This document shows positions 1 to 8,535 of a stretch of 64,000 nt of DNA, piece by piece. Each line of letters starts with the position of its first letter. Position 1 is the first letter of the stretch. Source of the stretch: Crocinitomicaceae bacterium. Lineage in GTDB: Bacteria > Bacteroidota > Bacteroidia > Flavobacteriales_D > Crocinitomicaceae. The notes under the pieces are model-generated. The model did no database searches, was not told the origin of the DNA, and saw nothing but the letters and a program-made list of their open reading frames with translations. The stretch lies in the NCBI GenBank assembly GCA_028689775.1, contig JAQVCM010000007.1, forward strand, positions 124,001 to 188,000, in the 5' to 3' direction. The position numbers were made by a program, and so were the translations under genes.

Positions 1-1287
1 TGTTTGCGCGAGTGCATTTGCCAATAGTTTTTTATTGTGTCCTGCTAAACCGTGTTTATTTTTCACAGTTAGTATAAAATCACATGGAGTAATTTCGGTT
101 CCTTGGTGCAACAATTGATGAAATGAATGCTGTCCATTCGTACCACTTTCTCCCCAAATAACAACTCCTGTTTGGTAATCCACTTCATTTCCGCTTCGGT
201 CTATACTCTTACCATTACTTTCCATCGCGCCTTGCTGCAAGTATGCTTTGAACTTGGATAGATGATGATCATAAGCCAAGACTGCTTCACTTCGAGTATT
301 GAAAAAATTGATGTACCAGATACTTAAAAGTGCCATCAACACGGGGATGTTTTTATTGAATTCTGTTTTCTCAAAATGTTCATCCATTGAATTAGCACCA
401 TTCAATAATTCTTCAAAGTTAGTGTATCCAATTGTCAAAGCAATGGTGATTCCCATTGAACCCCAAAGGCTAAATCGGCCACATACCCAATCCCATATTT
501 CAAAAATATTTTCACTTGGTATTCCAAAGGCGTTTGCTAATTCTTTATTTCCAGTAATGGCAATAAAGTGTTTTTGGATGTGTTTTTCATCTTTGCAATG
601 TTCAACAAACATTTTTCGAACTGTTTGTGCATTGGTGATGGTTTCCTGCGTTGTAAATGTCTTGGAGGCCACGATGAAAAGTGCCTCTTCAAAATTAATT
701 TGATCCACCACTTCACATAAATTCGAGCCGTCGATGTTGCTAATGAAGAACGGCTTGATATTTTCAAGCCAATAAGGTCGAAGTGCTTCCGTCACCATAG
801 AAGAACCTAAATCGCTTCCACCAATTCCAATGTTAACGATGTATTTTATTTTCTTTCCGGTGTATCCATTCCAAGAACCGCTGTGTATTTGCTCGCACAG
901 TTTTTCGATTCGAATTCTTTCTGCTTTTATGAGGGGTTTGATATTTTTACCGTCTACCAAGATCTCTTTGTCCGAAAAATCGCGCAACGCAGTGTGTAGC
1001 ACCGCTCTGTTTTCAGTTTCATTTATTTTTTCACCTTTGAGCAAAGCATCAATTGCATCCGATAACTGGCATTCTTCTGCCAAATCTGTCAGCAATTCCA
1101 TTGTTTTATCGGTTGCAATGTTTTTTGAGAAGTCAAATAAGAAATCCTCAGTTCCAAAAGAGAACTTATCGAAGCGTTTAGGATCAGCTTCAAACAGTTC
1201 CATCACGTTTGCCTTTTCGTAGACTAAGTGATGAATTTTTAGCTTTTTCCAAGCTTTGGTTGTAGTCGGATTTATTTTGGGTAGCAT
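1..1287 (-). CDS. pgi: Glucose-6-phosphate isomerase (3' end outside window)
   Basis: Interconverts glucose 6-phosphate and fructose 6-phosphate in the cytoplasm (glycolysis/gluconeogenesis). I translated the minus strand from ATG at 1287 and obtained 429 uninterrupted codons running off the left edge. Visible family motifs are the phosphate-binding IGIGGSDLGSS, the CGRFSLWGS block and GESGTNGQHSFHQLLHQG, which holds the catalytic Glu380 and His387. Bacterial Pgi is usually about 550 residues, so the C-terminal part, with the last catalytic lysine, lies outside the window. It is separated from the sugar-nucleotide operon upstream of it by 288 bp and is probably transcribed independently. The identity is clear; only the end is missing. 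Confidence 0.96.
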   Translation of the reverse strand, partial: MLPKINPTTTKAWKKLKIHHLVYEKANVMELFEADPKRFDKFSFGTEDFLFDFSKNIATDKTMELLTDLAEECQLSDAIDALLKGEKINETENRAVLHTALRDFSDKEILVDGKNIKPLIKAERIRIEKLCEQIHSGSWNGYTGKKIKYIVNIGIGGSDLGSSMVTEALRPYWLENIKPFFISNIDGSNLCEVVDQINFEEALFIVASKTFTTQETITNAQTVRKMFVEHCKDEKHIQKHFIAITGNKELANAFGIPSENIFEIWDWVCGRFSLWGSMGITIALTIGYTNFEELLNGANSMDEHFEKTEFNKNIPVLMALLSIWYINFFNTRSEAVLAYDHHLSKFKAYLQQGAMESNGKSIDRSGNEVDYQTGVVIWGESGTNGQHSFHQLLHQGTEITPCDFILTVKNKHGLAGHNKKLLANALAQT

Positions 1288-1575
1288 TTTCAGGGTTTGA
1301 TATTGTGTGGTAGGTAAAAATAGTACTTGGTATTATGTTGTCTGATTTCGGATTCATCCATCATTCTCGACCGTTCACTGATTTCCCAATAGTCTAACAA
1401 AAGCATTCTTTAAAATCACGCATCACGCTAAGAAGTGAATATTGAAAAAATCTTTCTATGTATTGTTTTTATTTTTCATAGTAGAGTCTTTCAAATTTAA
1501 CTTTCACTCTTTTGTAAAATGTATTTTAAAGTGTTAAATAAGTAATCTCGCTATGAAACATTTCTAGTCGAAATA
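1288..1575. other. Intergenic gap between pgi and wbpI
   Basis: AT-rich spacer between two genes read leftward. I see no ORF with family features, no strong hairpin with a T-tract and no clear TAnnTTTG box. It must hold the end of the polysaccharide-precursor transcript and the pgi promoter, but neither is recognisable by eye. Confidence 0.5.
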
Positions 1576-2661
1576 TTATGTGTATTCAACAATCGTCTTT
1601 ATTATTTTGGTTGCGGCATCGCCATCACCATAAAAAGCATTTGAATAGTCAGCTTTAATTTTTTTTGTCTCATCAAAAGCTTCTAAAATTCGTTTGGAAG
1701 AGGCACCTACTAATGTATTTACATTATTTTCTATTAGTTCTATCCATTCCGTTTCATCCCGTAAGGTAATACAGTACTTTCCGGAGAAGTAAGCTTCTTT
1801 TTGTAATCCGCCACTGTCTGTAAAAACAAGACTGGATTTTTTTAATAAATAAAGCATTTCTAGATATCCTACTGGCTCAACTATGTGAATGTTTTCAGAA
1901 ATTTCGATTTTTTCCCTTTCTATAATTGCTTTAGTGCGAGGATGTATAGGAATTATAATAGGTGTTTCCTTTGAAATAGTAGTAAATGCAGTGAAAATTT
2001 CTTTCAGTCGAGATAAATCATCTGTGTTTTCAGCTCTGTGAATTGTAGCCAAGATGAATTTTCCTGGAATTTCAAATTTAGGGGCTTTGGCTATTTTAGA
2101 GAAATGTAACGTCGTGTCATACATTACATCTCCAATGTTAAATACTTTCGATGTAAAATCGTCGAAGCCTTCCTTTTTCAAATTAGTTACTGCATTTTCA
2201 GAAGGACAAAGTAAAAGCGTACTCATTCTATCGGTTAAAATGCGGTTTACTTCTTCTGGCATTTTCATATTAAAAGAACGTAAACCAGCTTCAACGTGAG
2301 CTACTTTTATGTGAAGTTTAGAAGCAGCTAATGCTCCAGCCAATGTAGAGTTGGTATCACCGTACACTAAAACCCAATTCGGTTTTTCTTCAAGTAAAAT
2401 GTTCTCAATTTCTTCTAACATTCTGCCCGACATAGCTCCATGGCCCAAACTGTTTATATCTAATTGATAATTTGGTTTTGGAATTTTCATCTCGTCAAAA
2501 AAGATGCTACTCATGTTCGGATCAAAGTGTTGTCCAGTGTGAATAATTATTTCTTCAATGGTATTTTCACGCTTGCGTTCATTATAATCTTTGATAGCCT
2601 TACTAACTGCTGCAGCTTTTATAAATTGCGGGCGCGCGCCAATAATTGTAATTATTTTCAT
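1576..2661 (-). CDS. wbpI: UDP-N-acetylglucosamine 2-epimerase family (WbpI-like)
   Basis: Non-hydrolysing UDP-HexNAc 2-epimerase of 361 residues. Family features are the N-terminal IGARPQFIKAAAVSKA, HTGQHFD, VYGDTNSTLAGALAA, the HVEAGLRSF and MPEEVNR blocks, and the C-terminal UDP-binding DSGGLQKEAY. The fold is shared by WecB (UDP-GlcNAc to UDP-ManNAc) and WbpI (UDP-2,3-diacetamido-glucuronate to the mannuronate). Because it is the last gene of an operon that also carries WbpA, B, D and E homologues, I infer the WbpI role. It begins 3 nt after the preceding gene ends. WecB activity cannot be excluded from sequence alone. Confidence 0.88.
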   Translation of the reverse strand: MKIITIIGARPQFIKAAAVSKAIKDYNERKRENTIEEIIIHTGQHFDPNMSSIFFDEMKIPKPNYQLDINSLGHGAMSGRMLEEIENILLEEKPNWVLVYGDTNSTLAGALAASKLHIKVAHVEAGLRSFNMKMPEEVNRILTDRMSTLLLCPSENAVTNLKKEGFDDFTSKVFNIGDVMYDTTLHFSKIAKAPKFEIPGKFILATIHRAENTDDLSRLKEIFTAFTTISKETPIIIPIHPRTKAIIEREKIEISENIHIVEPVGYLEMLYLLKKSSLVFTDSGGLQKEAYFSGKYCITLRDETEWIELIENNVNTLVGASSKRILEAFDETKKIKADYSNAFYGDGDAATKIIKTIVEYT

Positions 2662-2664
2662 AAA

Positions 2665-3678
2665 TTATTTGTTAGAGTAGATTCTCTCTATTATATCCAC
2701 AACTTTCAATCCTTCTAAAGCGTTTGTATTAATGAATTCTTCTCCCTTCAATGTTGCAACAACATTTTCGATGACAAAGTTATGGTTTTGAGCCGATCCT
2801 TTGTAAGCACCGTAATCGTTACCAGGATTTGTTGGGTCTAAATGAGGCATTTCATAATCTTTAATATTACATATTTCAACTTTATCCATATATTGACCAC
2901 CAATTTTTACAGACCCATTTTCTCCAATAATTGTCATTGAGCTTTCAAGGTTACTATTCCAAACTGAGGTAGAGTAATTTAAAGATCCCATTCCTCCTTC
3001 ATTAAAATCGAAACTTATAAATCCGCTATCTTCAAAATCTGTTAACTCTTTGTGATTAAAGTCTTTGAATTTTGATTGAATATTTGAAATATCCCCAAAT
3101 AACCAATACATTATATCTATAAAGTGTGAGAATTGAGTAAATAAAGTTCCCCCATCAAGATCTTTATCGCCATGCCAAGAACCTTTTTTATAGTACCTAT
3201 CATCTCTGTTCCAGTAACAATTTAATTGAACCAAAAAGATTTCACCTAAAATCTTTTTCTCAACTATATCCTTGATCCACTTAGAAGGTGGAGAGTAACG
3301 ATTTTGCATAACTGCAAAAACTTGCTTTTGTTTATTCAATGCTGTGAAAATAACTTTCTCAGCATCACTTTTATTTAAAGCCATCGGTTTTTCAATAACC
3401 ACATGTTTTTCAGCTTTTAAACATTCTAAGGCTTGCTGAGCATGATACCCATTTGGAGTTGCAATATTAATTACGTCTACTTCTATTCCCGAATCAAGAA
3501 AGTCATTTAAACTATTGAAAAACGGAACATTAAATTCATCTAATTCTAATTCATTTTTATCTTTTACGTCAATTATTGCAACTAGTTTAGCATCTTTAGT
3601 CCTGACAATCATTTCTGTATGTCTTTTTCCAATATGCCCAAAGCCTAGAACTGCAAACTTTATATATTTATCAATCAT
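2665..3678 (-). CDS. wbpB: Gfo/Idh/MocA oxidoreductase, WbpB/WlbA-like
   Basis: NAD-dependent sugar-nucleotide 3-dehydrogenase of 337 residues. The N-terminal Rossmann motif is VLGFGHIGKRH (residues 10-20), and the family EKPMAL loop carries the conserved Lys97. The C-terminal part is the alpha/beta Gfo/Idh/MocA substrate domain. WbpB/WlbA oxidises C3 of UDP-GlcNAcA to give the 3-keto sugar used by the WbpE transaminase, whose gene lies immediately upstream with a 47-bp gap. The assignment within this broad oxidoreductase family rests mainly on context with WbpA, D, E and I homologues. Confidence 0.87.
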   Translation of the reverse strand: MIDKYIKFAVLGFGHIGKRHTEMIVRTKDAKLVAIIDVKDKNELELDEFNVPFFNSLNDFLDSGIEVDVINIATPNGYHAQQALECLKAEKHVVIEKPMALNKSDAEKVIFTALNKQKQVFAVMQNRYSPPSKWIKDIVEKKILGEIFLVQLNCYWNRDDRYYKKGSWHGDKDLDGGTLFTQFSHFIDIMYWLFGDISNIQSKFKDFNHKELTDFEDSGFISFDFNEGGMGSLNYSTSVWNSNLESSMTIIGENGSVKIGGQYMDKVEICNIKDYEMPHLDPTNPGNDYGAYKGSAQNHNFVIENVVATLKGEEFINTNALEGLKVVDIIERIYSNK

Positions 3679-3725
3679 TTATTTTAAATTATCAGGTTAT
3701 TTTTCCACACTTCGGACAAGAGAAT

Positions 3726-4823
3726 TTATTTAACTAATTCTATTAGGTTTTTCGCTACATATCGTATCTCTTCATCTGTTAAGAATGGATTCATAGGTAA
3801 GCTCATAATTTCTTTAGAAATTCTTTCTGCAACTGGAAAGTCACCTTCAGAATATTTTAAATAGTCAAAACATTCTTGAAGATGTAACGGACGTGGGTAA
3901 TGGACGGCTGTAGGTATTCCCTTTTCAGAAAGTTTTCGTTGCAAGGCTTCTCTATTTTTAACTCGTACAGAATATTGTGCCCACACTGATGTATTGTCAG
4001 TTAATATTTGCGGAGTTTTTACAACGTCTTTTAAATAAGAATTGTAAAGCTCTGCAACTTTTTGTCGTTTATCAATGTCGATAGAATATGTTTTTAGTTT
4101 TACATTTAAAATTGCTGCTTGAATAGTGTCCAAACGGCCTCCCATTCCTATGTATTTATGGTAATAACGCTCTGTTTGACCATGTAATCGCAAACTTTTT
4201 ATTTTCTCAGCGGCTTCATAATTATTTGTGAAGACCGCTCCTCCGTCTCCAAAACATCCTAAAGGTTTTGCAGGAAAAAAACTGGTACATGCAAATGTAC
4301 TCAGATTACAGCTTTTTTTATCTTTATAGGTTGCTCCAAAGCTTTGAGCTGCATCTTCAATAACAGCTAAATTGTGTCGAGCAGCAATTTTGTTGATTGC
4401 ATCCATGTCTGAAACTTGACCATACATTGATACTGGTATTATCGCTTTAGTACGTGAAGTTATTTTTCCCTCAATTTTTGAAACATCAATATTAAAAGTT
4501 GTTTCATCAACATCTACGAAAACAGGTATTGCTTTTAAAAGCGCTATTGTTTCAGCTGTTGCTATAAATGTAAAAGGTGTTGTGATAACCTCATCTCCTG
4601 GTTGGATATCTAAAGCCATTAAAACCAATAGGAGTGCATCAGTTCCTGAAGAACAGCTAATAGCATGTTTGGCTCCCGTATAAGATTCAAGTTCCTCTTC
4701 CAGGTCTTGAATTTGCTGTCCCATAATGTAATTGGCATCATACATTACTTTACCAATTTCTCTATCGAAGTCTTCTTTATGATCTAAATATGCCTTCGTT
4801 AAATTTGCGAAATCTATTTTCAT
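3726..4823 (-). CDS. wbpE: DegT/DnrJ/EryC1 aminotransferase, WbpE-like
   Basis: PLP-dependent sugar transaminase of 365 residues (fold type I). The internal-aldimine lysine is Lys186 in FFPAKPLGCFGDGGA, which closely resembles the WbpE active-site block. Other motifs are SCSSGTDALLL near residue 57, TPFTFIATAE near 82 and EDAAQSFGA near 156. It would convert UDP-3-keto-GlcNAcA to UDP-2-acetamido-3-amino-glucuronate with glutamate as donor. It overlaps the preceding acetyltransferase by 4 nt (ATGA), indicating translational coupling. Other DegT enzymes, such as perosamine synthases, look similar, but the neighbours favour WbpE. Confidence 0.9.
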   Translation of the reverse strand: MKIDFANLTKAYLDHKEDFDREIGKVMYDANYIMGQQIQDLEEELESYTGAKHAISCSSGTDALLLVLMALDIQPGDEVITTPFTFIATAETIALLKAIPVFVDVDETTFNIDVSKIEGKITSRTKAIIPVSMYGQVSDMDAINKIAARHNLAVIEDAAQSFGATYKDKKSCNLSTFACTSFFPAKPLGCFGDGGAVFTNNYEAAEKIKSLRLHGQTERYYHKYIGMGGRLDTIQAAILNVKLKTYSIDIDKRQKVAELYNSYLKDVVKTPQILTDNTSVWAQYSVRVKNREALQRKLSEKGIPTAVHYPRPLHLQECFDYLKYSEGDFPVAERISKEIMSLPMNPFLTDEEIRYVAKNLIELVK

Positions 4824-5392
4824 TTGATTCTAGTTACAGTATTGTTTTTTAAAAGATACTCTTCTTTTGATTCGTGACATATAGCTCTGTTTTCGTCATT
4901 AAATTCTAATCGATGTCCATATTCGCTTACCCATCCAATTTGTATGGAAGGGTTTCCTACCACTAAAGCATAGTCAGGTATAGATTTTACAACTACAGCA
5001 CCCGCACCAATTAACGCATATTTGCCAATGTCATTTCCACAAACTATAGTTGCATTAGCACCTATAGAAGCTCCTTTTTTCACTATTGTTTTAGAGTATT
5101 CAGACTTTCGATTAACTGCACTTCTTGGATTAATAACATTTGTAAAAACCATTGAAGGTCCTAAGAATACATCATCTTCACAAATGACACCAGTATATAT
5201 AGAAACGTTATTTTGAACTTTAACATTGGTTCCCAATTTTACATTTGGTGAAATAACAACGTTTTGACCAATATTACATTTTGGTCCAATGACACTATTA
5301 GGCATAATATGAGAAAAGTGCCAAATTTTAACACCTTGTCCAATTGAGCATCCTTCATCAATTACAGCTGTATGGTGTGCGTAGTATTCCAT
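4820..5392 (-). CDS. wbpD: Left-handed beta-helix N-acetyltransferase, WbpD-like
   Basis: Hexapeptide-repeat acetyltransferase of 190 residues that would acetylate the 3-amino group of the UDP-diaminouronate using acetyl-CoA. Imperfect hexapeptide coils run through most of the protein, for example IGPKCNIGQNVVI and IGANATIVCGNDIGKYALIGAGAVV, followed by the closing segment VVGNPSIQIGWVS. Length and motif order match WbpD rather than serine or maltose acetyltransferases. A 103-bp AT-rich gap separates it from wbpA upstream, the largest gap in the cluster; it overlaps wbpE by 4 nt. Confidence 0.9.
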   Translation of the reverse strand: MEYYAHHTAVIDEGCSIGQGVKIWHFSHIMPNSVIGPKCNIGQNVVISPNVKLGTNVKVQNNVSIYTGVICEDDVFLGPSMVFTNVINPRSAVNRKSEYSKTIVKKGASIGANATIVCGNDIGKYALIGAGAVVVKSIPDYALVVGNPSIQIGWVSEYGHRLEFNDENRAICHESKEEYLLKNNTVTRIK

Positions 5393-5495
5393 GTTTTTAA
5401 AGCTTATTTTTTACTGAAACAAATTAAAAATTTCATTTTTAAATCCTGTAATTTATTCGCTAATGACTAATTTATAAGAGTTTAGAAAATGTTCA

Positions 5496-6770
5496 TCAAA
5501 GACTTCCATCAACATTCTCCAAAATCCCTTTCACGTCGTATAATACACTATTTTCTTTTCTTGCTTTTTCCAGATCCATTCCTAGAAACTCCTTATGTGC
5601 GACTCCTAGAACTACACCATCAAATTGCTTTGTTGGAAATTCAGTAACCATATCCAACTTGTATTCGTGTTTCACTTCAGCAGGATTTGCCCAAGGATCA
5701 AAAATCGTCACCTTCACGCCGTATGAATCCAAAGCAGCAATAACATCTACAATCTTGGTATTACGAACATCTGGACAGTTTTCCTTGAACGTAATTCCCA
5801 ACATCAATACTTCTGCATCCAAGATGGAAATTCCTTTTTTAATCATCAACTTCACAATTTGCGAAGCGACGTATTCGCCCATTCCGTCATTCATGCGTCG
5901 GCCAGCCAAGATGATTTCTGGATTGTAGCCTTTTTCTTGTGCTTTTTGAGCCAAGTAATATGGATCCACACCGATGCAATGTCCACCAACCAATCCCGGT
6001 TTAAAAGGAAGGAAATTCCATTTCGTACCAGCGGCAGTCAAGACGTCGTGCGTATTGATTTCTAATAGATTAAATATTTTTGCCAATTCGTTGACAAACG
6101 CAATGTTGATGTCGCGTTGTGAATTCTCGATTACTTTCGCAGCTTCTGCTACTTTGATGCAAGGCGCCAAATGCGTGCCTGCTGTGATCACACTTTTATA
6201 AAGCGCATCTACTTTCAAACCAATTTCAGGTGTCGAACCCGAAGTGATTTTTAATATTTTTTCAACCGTATGTTCTTTATCTCCTGGATTGATACGCTCT
6301 GGCGAGTAACCTGCAAAGAAATCCACATTGAATTTCAAACCGCTCACTTTTTCCAATACCGGAACACATTCCTCTTCGGTTACGCCAGGGTAAACCGTAG
6401 ATTCATAAATCACGATGTCTCCTTTTTGCAATACTTTCCCAACGGTTTCACTCGCTTTGTAAAGCGGAGTAAGGTCTGGACGGTTGTTTTTATCAACTGG
6501 AGTTGGAACGGTAACGATGTAATAGTTTGAGTTTTTGATATCTTCTATGTTTGCGCTGCAATACAAACCTAGTTCATCAGAAGAAGCAGGAAGCAAAACC
6601 GATTTCAATAATTCATCACTAACTTCTAGCGTAGAATCGTGTCCAGCATTTAACGCGTCAATTCGAGGTTGATTGATGTCAAAACCTACAACTGAATATT
6701 TTGTCGCAAGCAAGCGAGCCAATGGCAAGCCAACGTAGCCTAGCCCTATAACGGTAATTTTATCTTTCAT
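5496..6770 (-). CDS. wbpA: UDP-N-acetyl-D-glucosamine 6-dehydrogenase (WbpA/TviB type)
   Basis: Nucleotide-sugar dehydrogenase of 424 residues that oxidises the C6 hydroxyl of a UDP-HexNAc to the uronic acid using two NAD+. The Rossmann motif is VIGLGYVGLPLA (residues 7-18). The segment YESTVYPGVTEE near 122 is typical of the family, and the catalytic Cys265 sits in GLVGGHCIGVDPYY. This belongs to the WbpA/WbpO/TviB branch rather than UDP-glucose dehydrogenase. It could act on UDP-GlcNAc for the wbpBEDI branch or on UDP-GalNAc made by the adjacent WbpP-like epimerase. It overlaps the upstream gene by 11 nt. Confidence 0.93.
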   Translation of the reverse strand: MKDKITVIGLGYVGLPLARLLATKYSVVGFDINQPRIDALNAGHDSTLEVSDELLKSVLLPASSDELGLYCSANIEDIKNSNYYIVTVPTPVDKNNRPDLTPLYKASETVGKVLQKGDIVIYESTVYPGVTEEECVPVLEKVSGLKFNVDFFAGYSPERINPGDKEHTVEKILKITSGSTPEIGLKVDALYKSVITAGTHLAPCIKVAEAAKVIENSQRDINIAFVNELAKIFNLLEINTHDVLTAAGTKWNFLPFKPGLVGGHCIGVDPYYLAQKAQEKGYNPEIILAGRRMNDGMGEYVASQIVKLMIKKGISILDAEVLMLGITFKENCPDVRNTKIVDVIAALDSYGVKVTIFDPWANPAEVKHEYKLDMVTEFPTKQFDGVVLGVAHKEFLGMDLEKARKENSVLYDVKGILENVDGSL

Positions 6771-7761
6771 TCTGTTCAGTTTTCGTATTTAAGTTTTCCC
6801 AATACCATTTCAAGGATTCTTGAATTCCTTTCTGTAAATTATATTGAGGGTTATAGTTTAGTTTAGTTTTTGCTTTTTCTATGCTTGCAAGGGAGTGAGG
6901 TATATCTCCTAATCTGTTTGGACCATGAATTATTTTAACGTCTTTTATTTTTGGATCGTACGTTGTTAATTCCTTTTTAAGAACATCCAATAGATTGTTC
7001 AAAGTCGTTCTGTCTCCAAAAGCTGTATTGTATATGGTATTTATAGCTTCTTTATTTTGAGTCAGCATTGCCAATTCATTCATTTGAATGACATTGTCAA
7101 TGTAGGTAAAATCTCTCGAAAATTCGCCGTCACCGTTGATTGTCGGGCTTTCATAATTCATCAATTTCTTCACAAACAATGGTATCACAGCAGCATACGC
7201 GCCATTAGGGTCTTGTCTTCTTCCAAAAACATTAAAATAACGCAATCCGATGGTTTCTAAACCGTAGGTTTTTGAGAATATATCAGCGTATAGTTCATTG
7301 ACATATTTCGTGATGGCGTAGGGGGAAAGTGGCTTTCCAATTACTTCTTCTACCTTTGGAAGTGCTTCAGAATCTCCGTAAGTCGAAGAACTTGCAGCAT
7401 AAACGAAACGCTTTACTTTTTCGTCGCGAGCAGCAACCAACATGTTTAAAAAACCGCCAATGTTTACGTCGTTGGTGGTAATCGGATCGTTGATCGAACG
7501 AGGTACAGAACCTAAAGCTGCTTGATGTAACACGTAATCGCATCCTTTCACCGCTTTTTGGCAGGTTTCCAAATCGCGAATATCGCCTTCAATGAAAGTA
7601 AAGTCGGGATTAGATAAAAATGATTCCAAGTTATACAAGTGACCTGTAGCTAAATTGTCAAGACAAACTACACGGTATTTTTGAGTAGTTAGGAAATGTT
7701 CAATTAAATTAGAACCGATAAATCCAGCACCGCCTGTAATGAGTATGCTTGTTTTTGTCAT
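6760..7761 (-). CDS. wbpP: UDP-N-acetylglucosamine 4-epimerase, WbpP/TviC-like
   Basis: Extended short-chain dehydrogenase/reductase of about 333 residues that would interconvert UDP-GlcNAc and UDP-GalNAc. Visible are the NAD motif ITGGAGFIGSN (residues 8-18), the block VLHQAALGSVPRSINDP, the SSSTYGD segment, the catalytic YAITK (YxxxK), and FNVFGRRQDPNGAYAAVIP, all close to WbpP. The frame stays open to an upstream ATG at 7899, adding 46 residues. I prefer ATG 7761 because the resulting length matches WbpP and the extra peptide has no recognisable domain, though WbpP does have a short N-terminal extension. The last 11 nt overlap wbpA. Confidence 0.9.
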   Translation of the reverse strand: MTKTSILITGGAGFIGSNLIEHFLTTQKYRVVCLDNLATGHLYNLESFLSNPDFTFIEGDIRDLETCQKAVKGCDYVLHQAALGSVPRSINDPITTNDVNIGGFLNMLVAARDEKVKRFVYAASSSTYGDSEALPKVEEVIGKPLSPYAITKYVNELYADIFSKTYGLETIGLRYFNVFGRRQDPNGAYAAVIPLFVKKLMNYESPTINGDGEFSRDFTYIDNVIQMNELAMLTQNKEAINTIYNTAFGDRTTLNNLLDVLKKELTTYDPKIKDVKIIHGPNRLGDIPHSLASIEKAKTKLNYNPQYNLQKGIQESLKWYWENLNTKTEQNER

Positions 7762-7905
7762 TTTGATGTATTCAGGTATGTTTTGTCTAATTTTCTGATT
7801 GGCTAGATATAGCTTCGCCCTCTCACTCCCAAGTAATTTCTTTCGAATACTTGAACTACAGTGACTTAGTGTTTTTTTTGTTTCGAATTGTTTCACCAAT
7901 TCATT

Positions 7906-8412
7906 TTATGTTTTCGCTACTTTATTCGTTCCGATTTCAAGTAGCACTCCTTTGCCGATTGCTTCAACTTCGAGGAGCAGTTTTCCTTTTCCTTTGCATT
8001 CAACCAATTTGGCGTATAAACCTTTAAAAGGTCCTTCTGAAATGAAAACCTCTTCACCTATGGTTAAAGAGATGTCGATCACTTCAGTTTCAATTTCTTG
8101 TGCAGCGATCAATTTGATTGCTGCTATTTGGTTTTCCCGAATGGTTGCGTACTTTCCTTCAAAAGATACAAAGCGCACAGCGCCGGGGGTATTTAATATT
8201 TTATACCGGTTTATTTCATCGTATTTCACGAAGAGATACCCTGGGAAAAGTGGTTCTTCAACCAATTTAATTCGGTCACTCCATTTTTTTTTAACCGTGT
8301 GCAAAGGGAGATAAGCTTCAATGTCTTGTGACGATAAAAAGGCAACTACTTTTTTTTCGTGTCTGCTTCGTGTTTGCAGAACAAACCAATTATCGCTCTT
8401 CTCTTTTTGCAT
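7906..8412 (-). CDS. NusG-like transcription antiterminator (UpxY/RfaH-like paralogue)
   Basis: Specialised NusG homologue of 168 residues with an N-terminal NGN domain (WFVLQTRSRHEKKV, then EPLFPGYLFVKYD and PGAVRFVSFEGK) and a C-terminal KOW-like segment (GEEVFISEGPFKGLYAKL). Such paralogues sit at the head of capsule or O-antigen operons in Bacteroidota. They ride RNA polymerase to prevent early termination in that operon. Here it is the first gene of the wbp cluster, with 6 nt to the longest form of the next gene, so it most likely controls the operon it starts. A TAnnTTTG-like box (TATCTTTG, 8419-8426 on the minus strand) lies only a few bases before the ATG. Confidence 0.9.
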   Translation of the reverse strand: MQKEKSDNWFVLQTRSRHEKKVVAFLSSQDIEAYLPLHTVKKKWSDRIKLVEEPLFPGYLFVKYDEINRYKILNTPGAVRFVSFEGKYATIRENQIAAIKLIAAQEIETEVIDISLTIGEEVFISEGPFKGLYAKLVECKGKGKLLLEVEAIGKGVLLEIGTNKVAKT

Positions 8413-8535
8413 TTTTCACAAAGATATTTTAATTAATGAAAAGTACACCTTGATTTCAAAAAAAAATTAACTTGTTAGTTGAATAATCACGATTTAAAAC
8501 CGATGAGTTTAGCACCTGTTTTTTGCTTTATTAGA

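Noticed and set aside
299-1222. Open frames on both strands at the left end
   Set aside because: All are shadows of the truncated pgi gene, which reads through on the minus strand with clear family motifs.
7762-7899. N-terminal extension of the WbpP-like epimerase
   Set aside because: No domain or motif; the homologous length is reached from ATG 7761. The upstream ATG stays possible but is not preferred.
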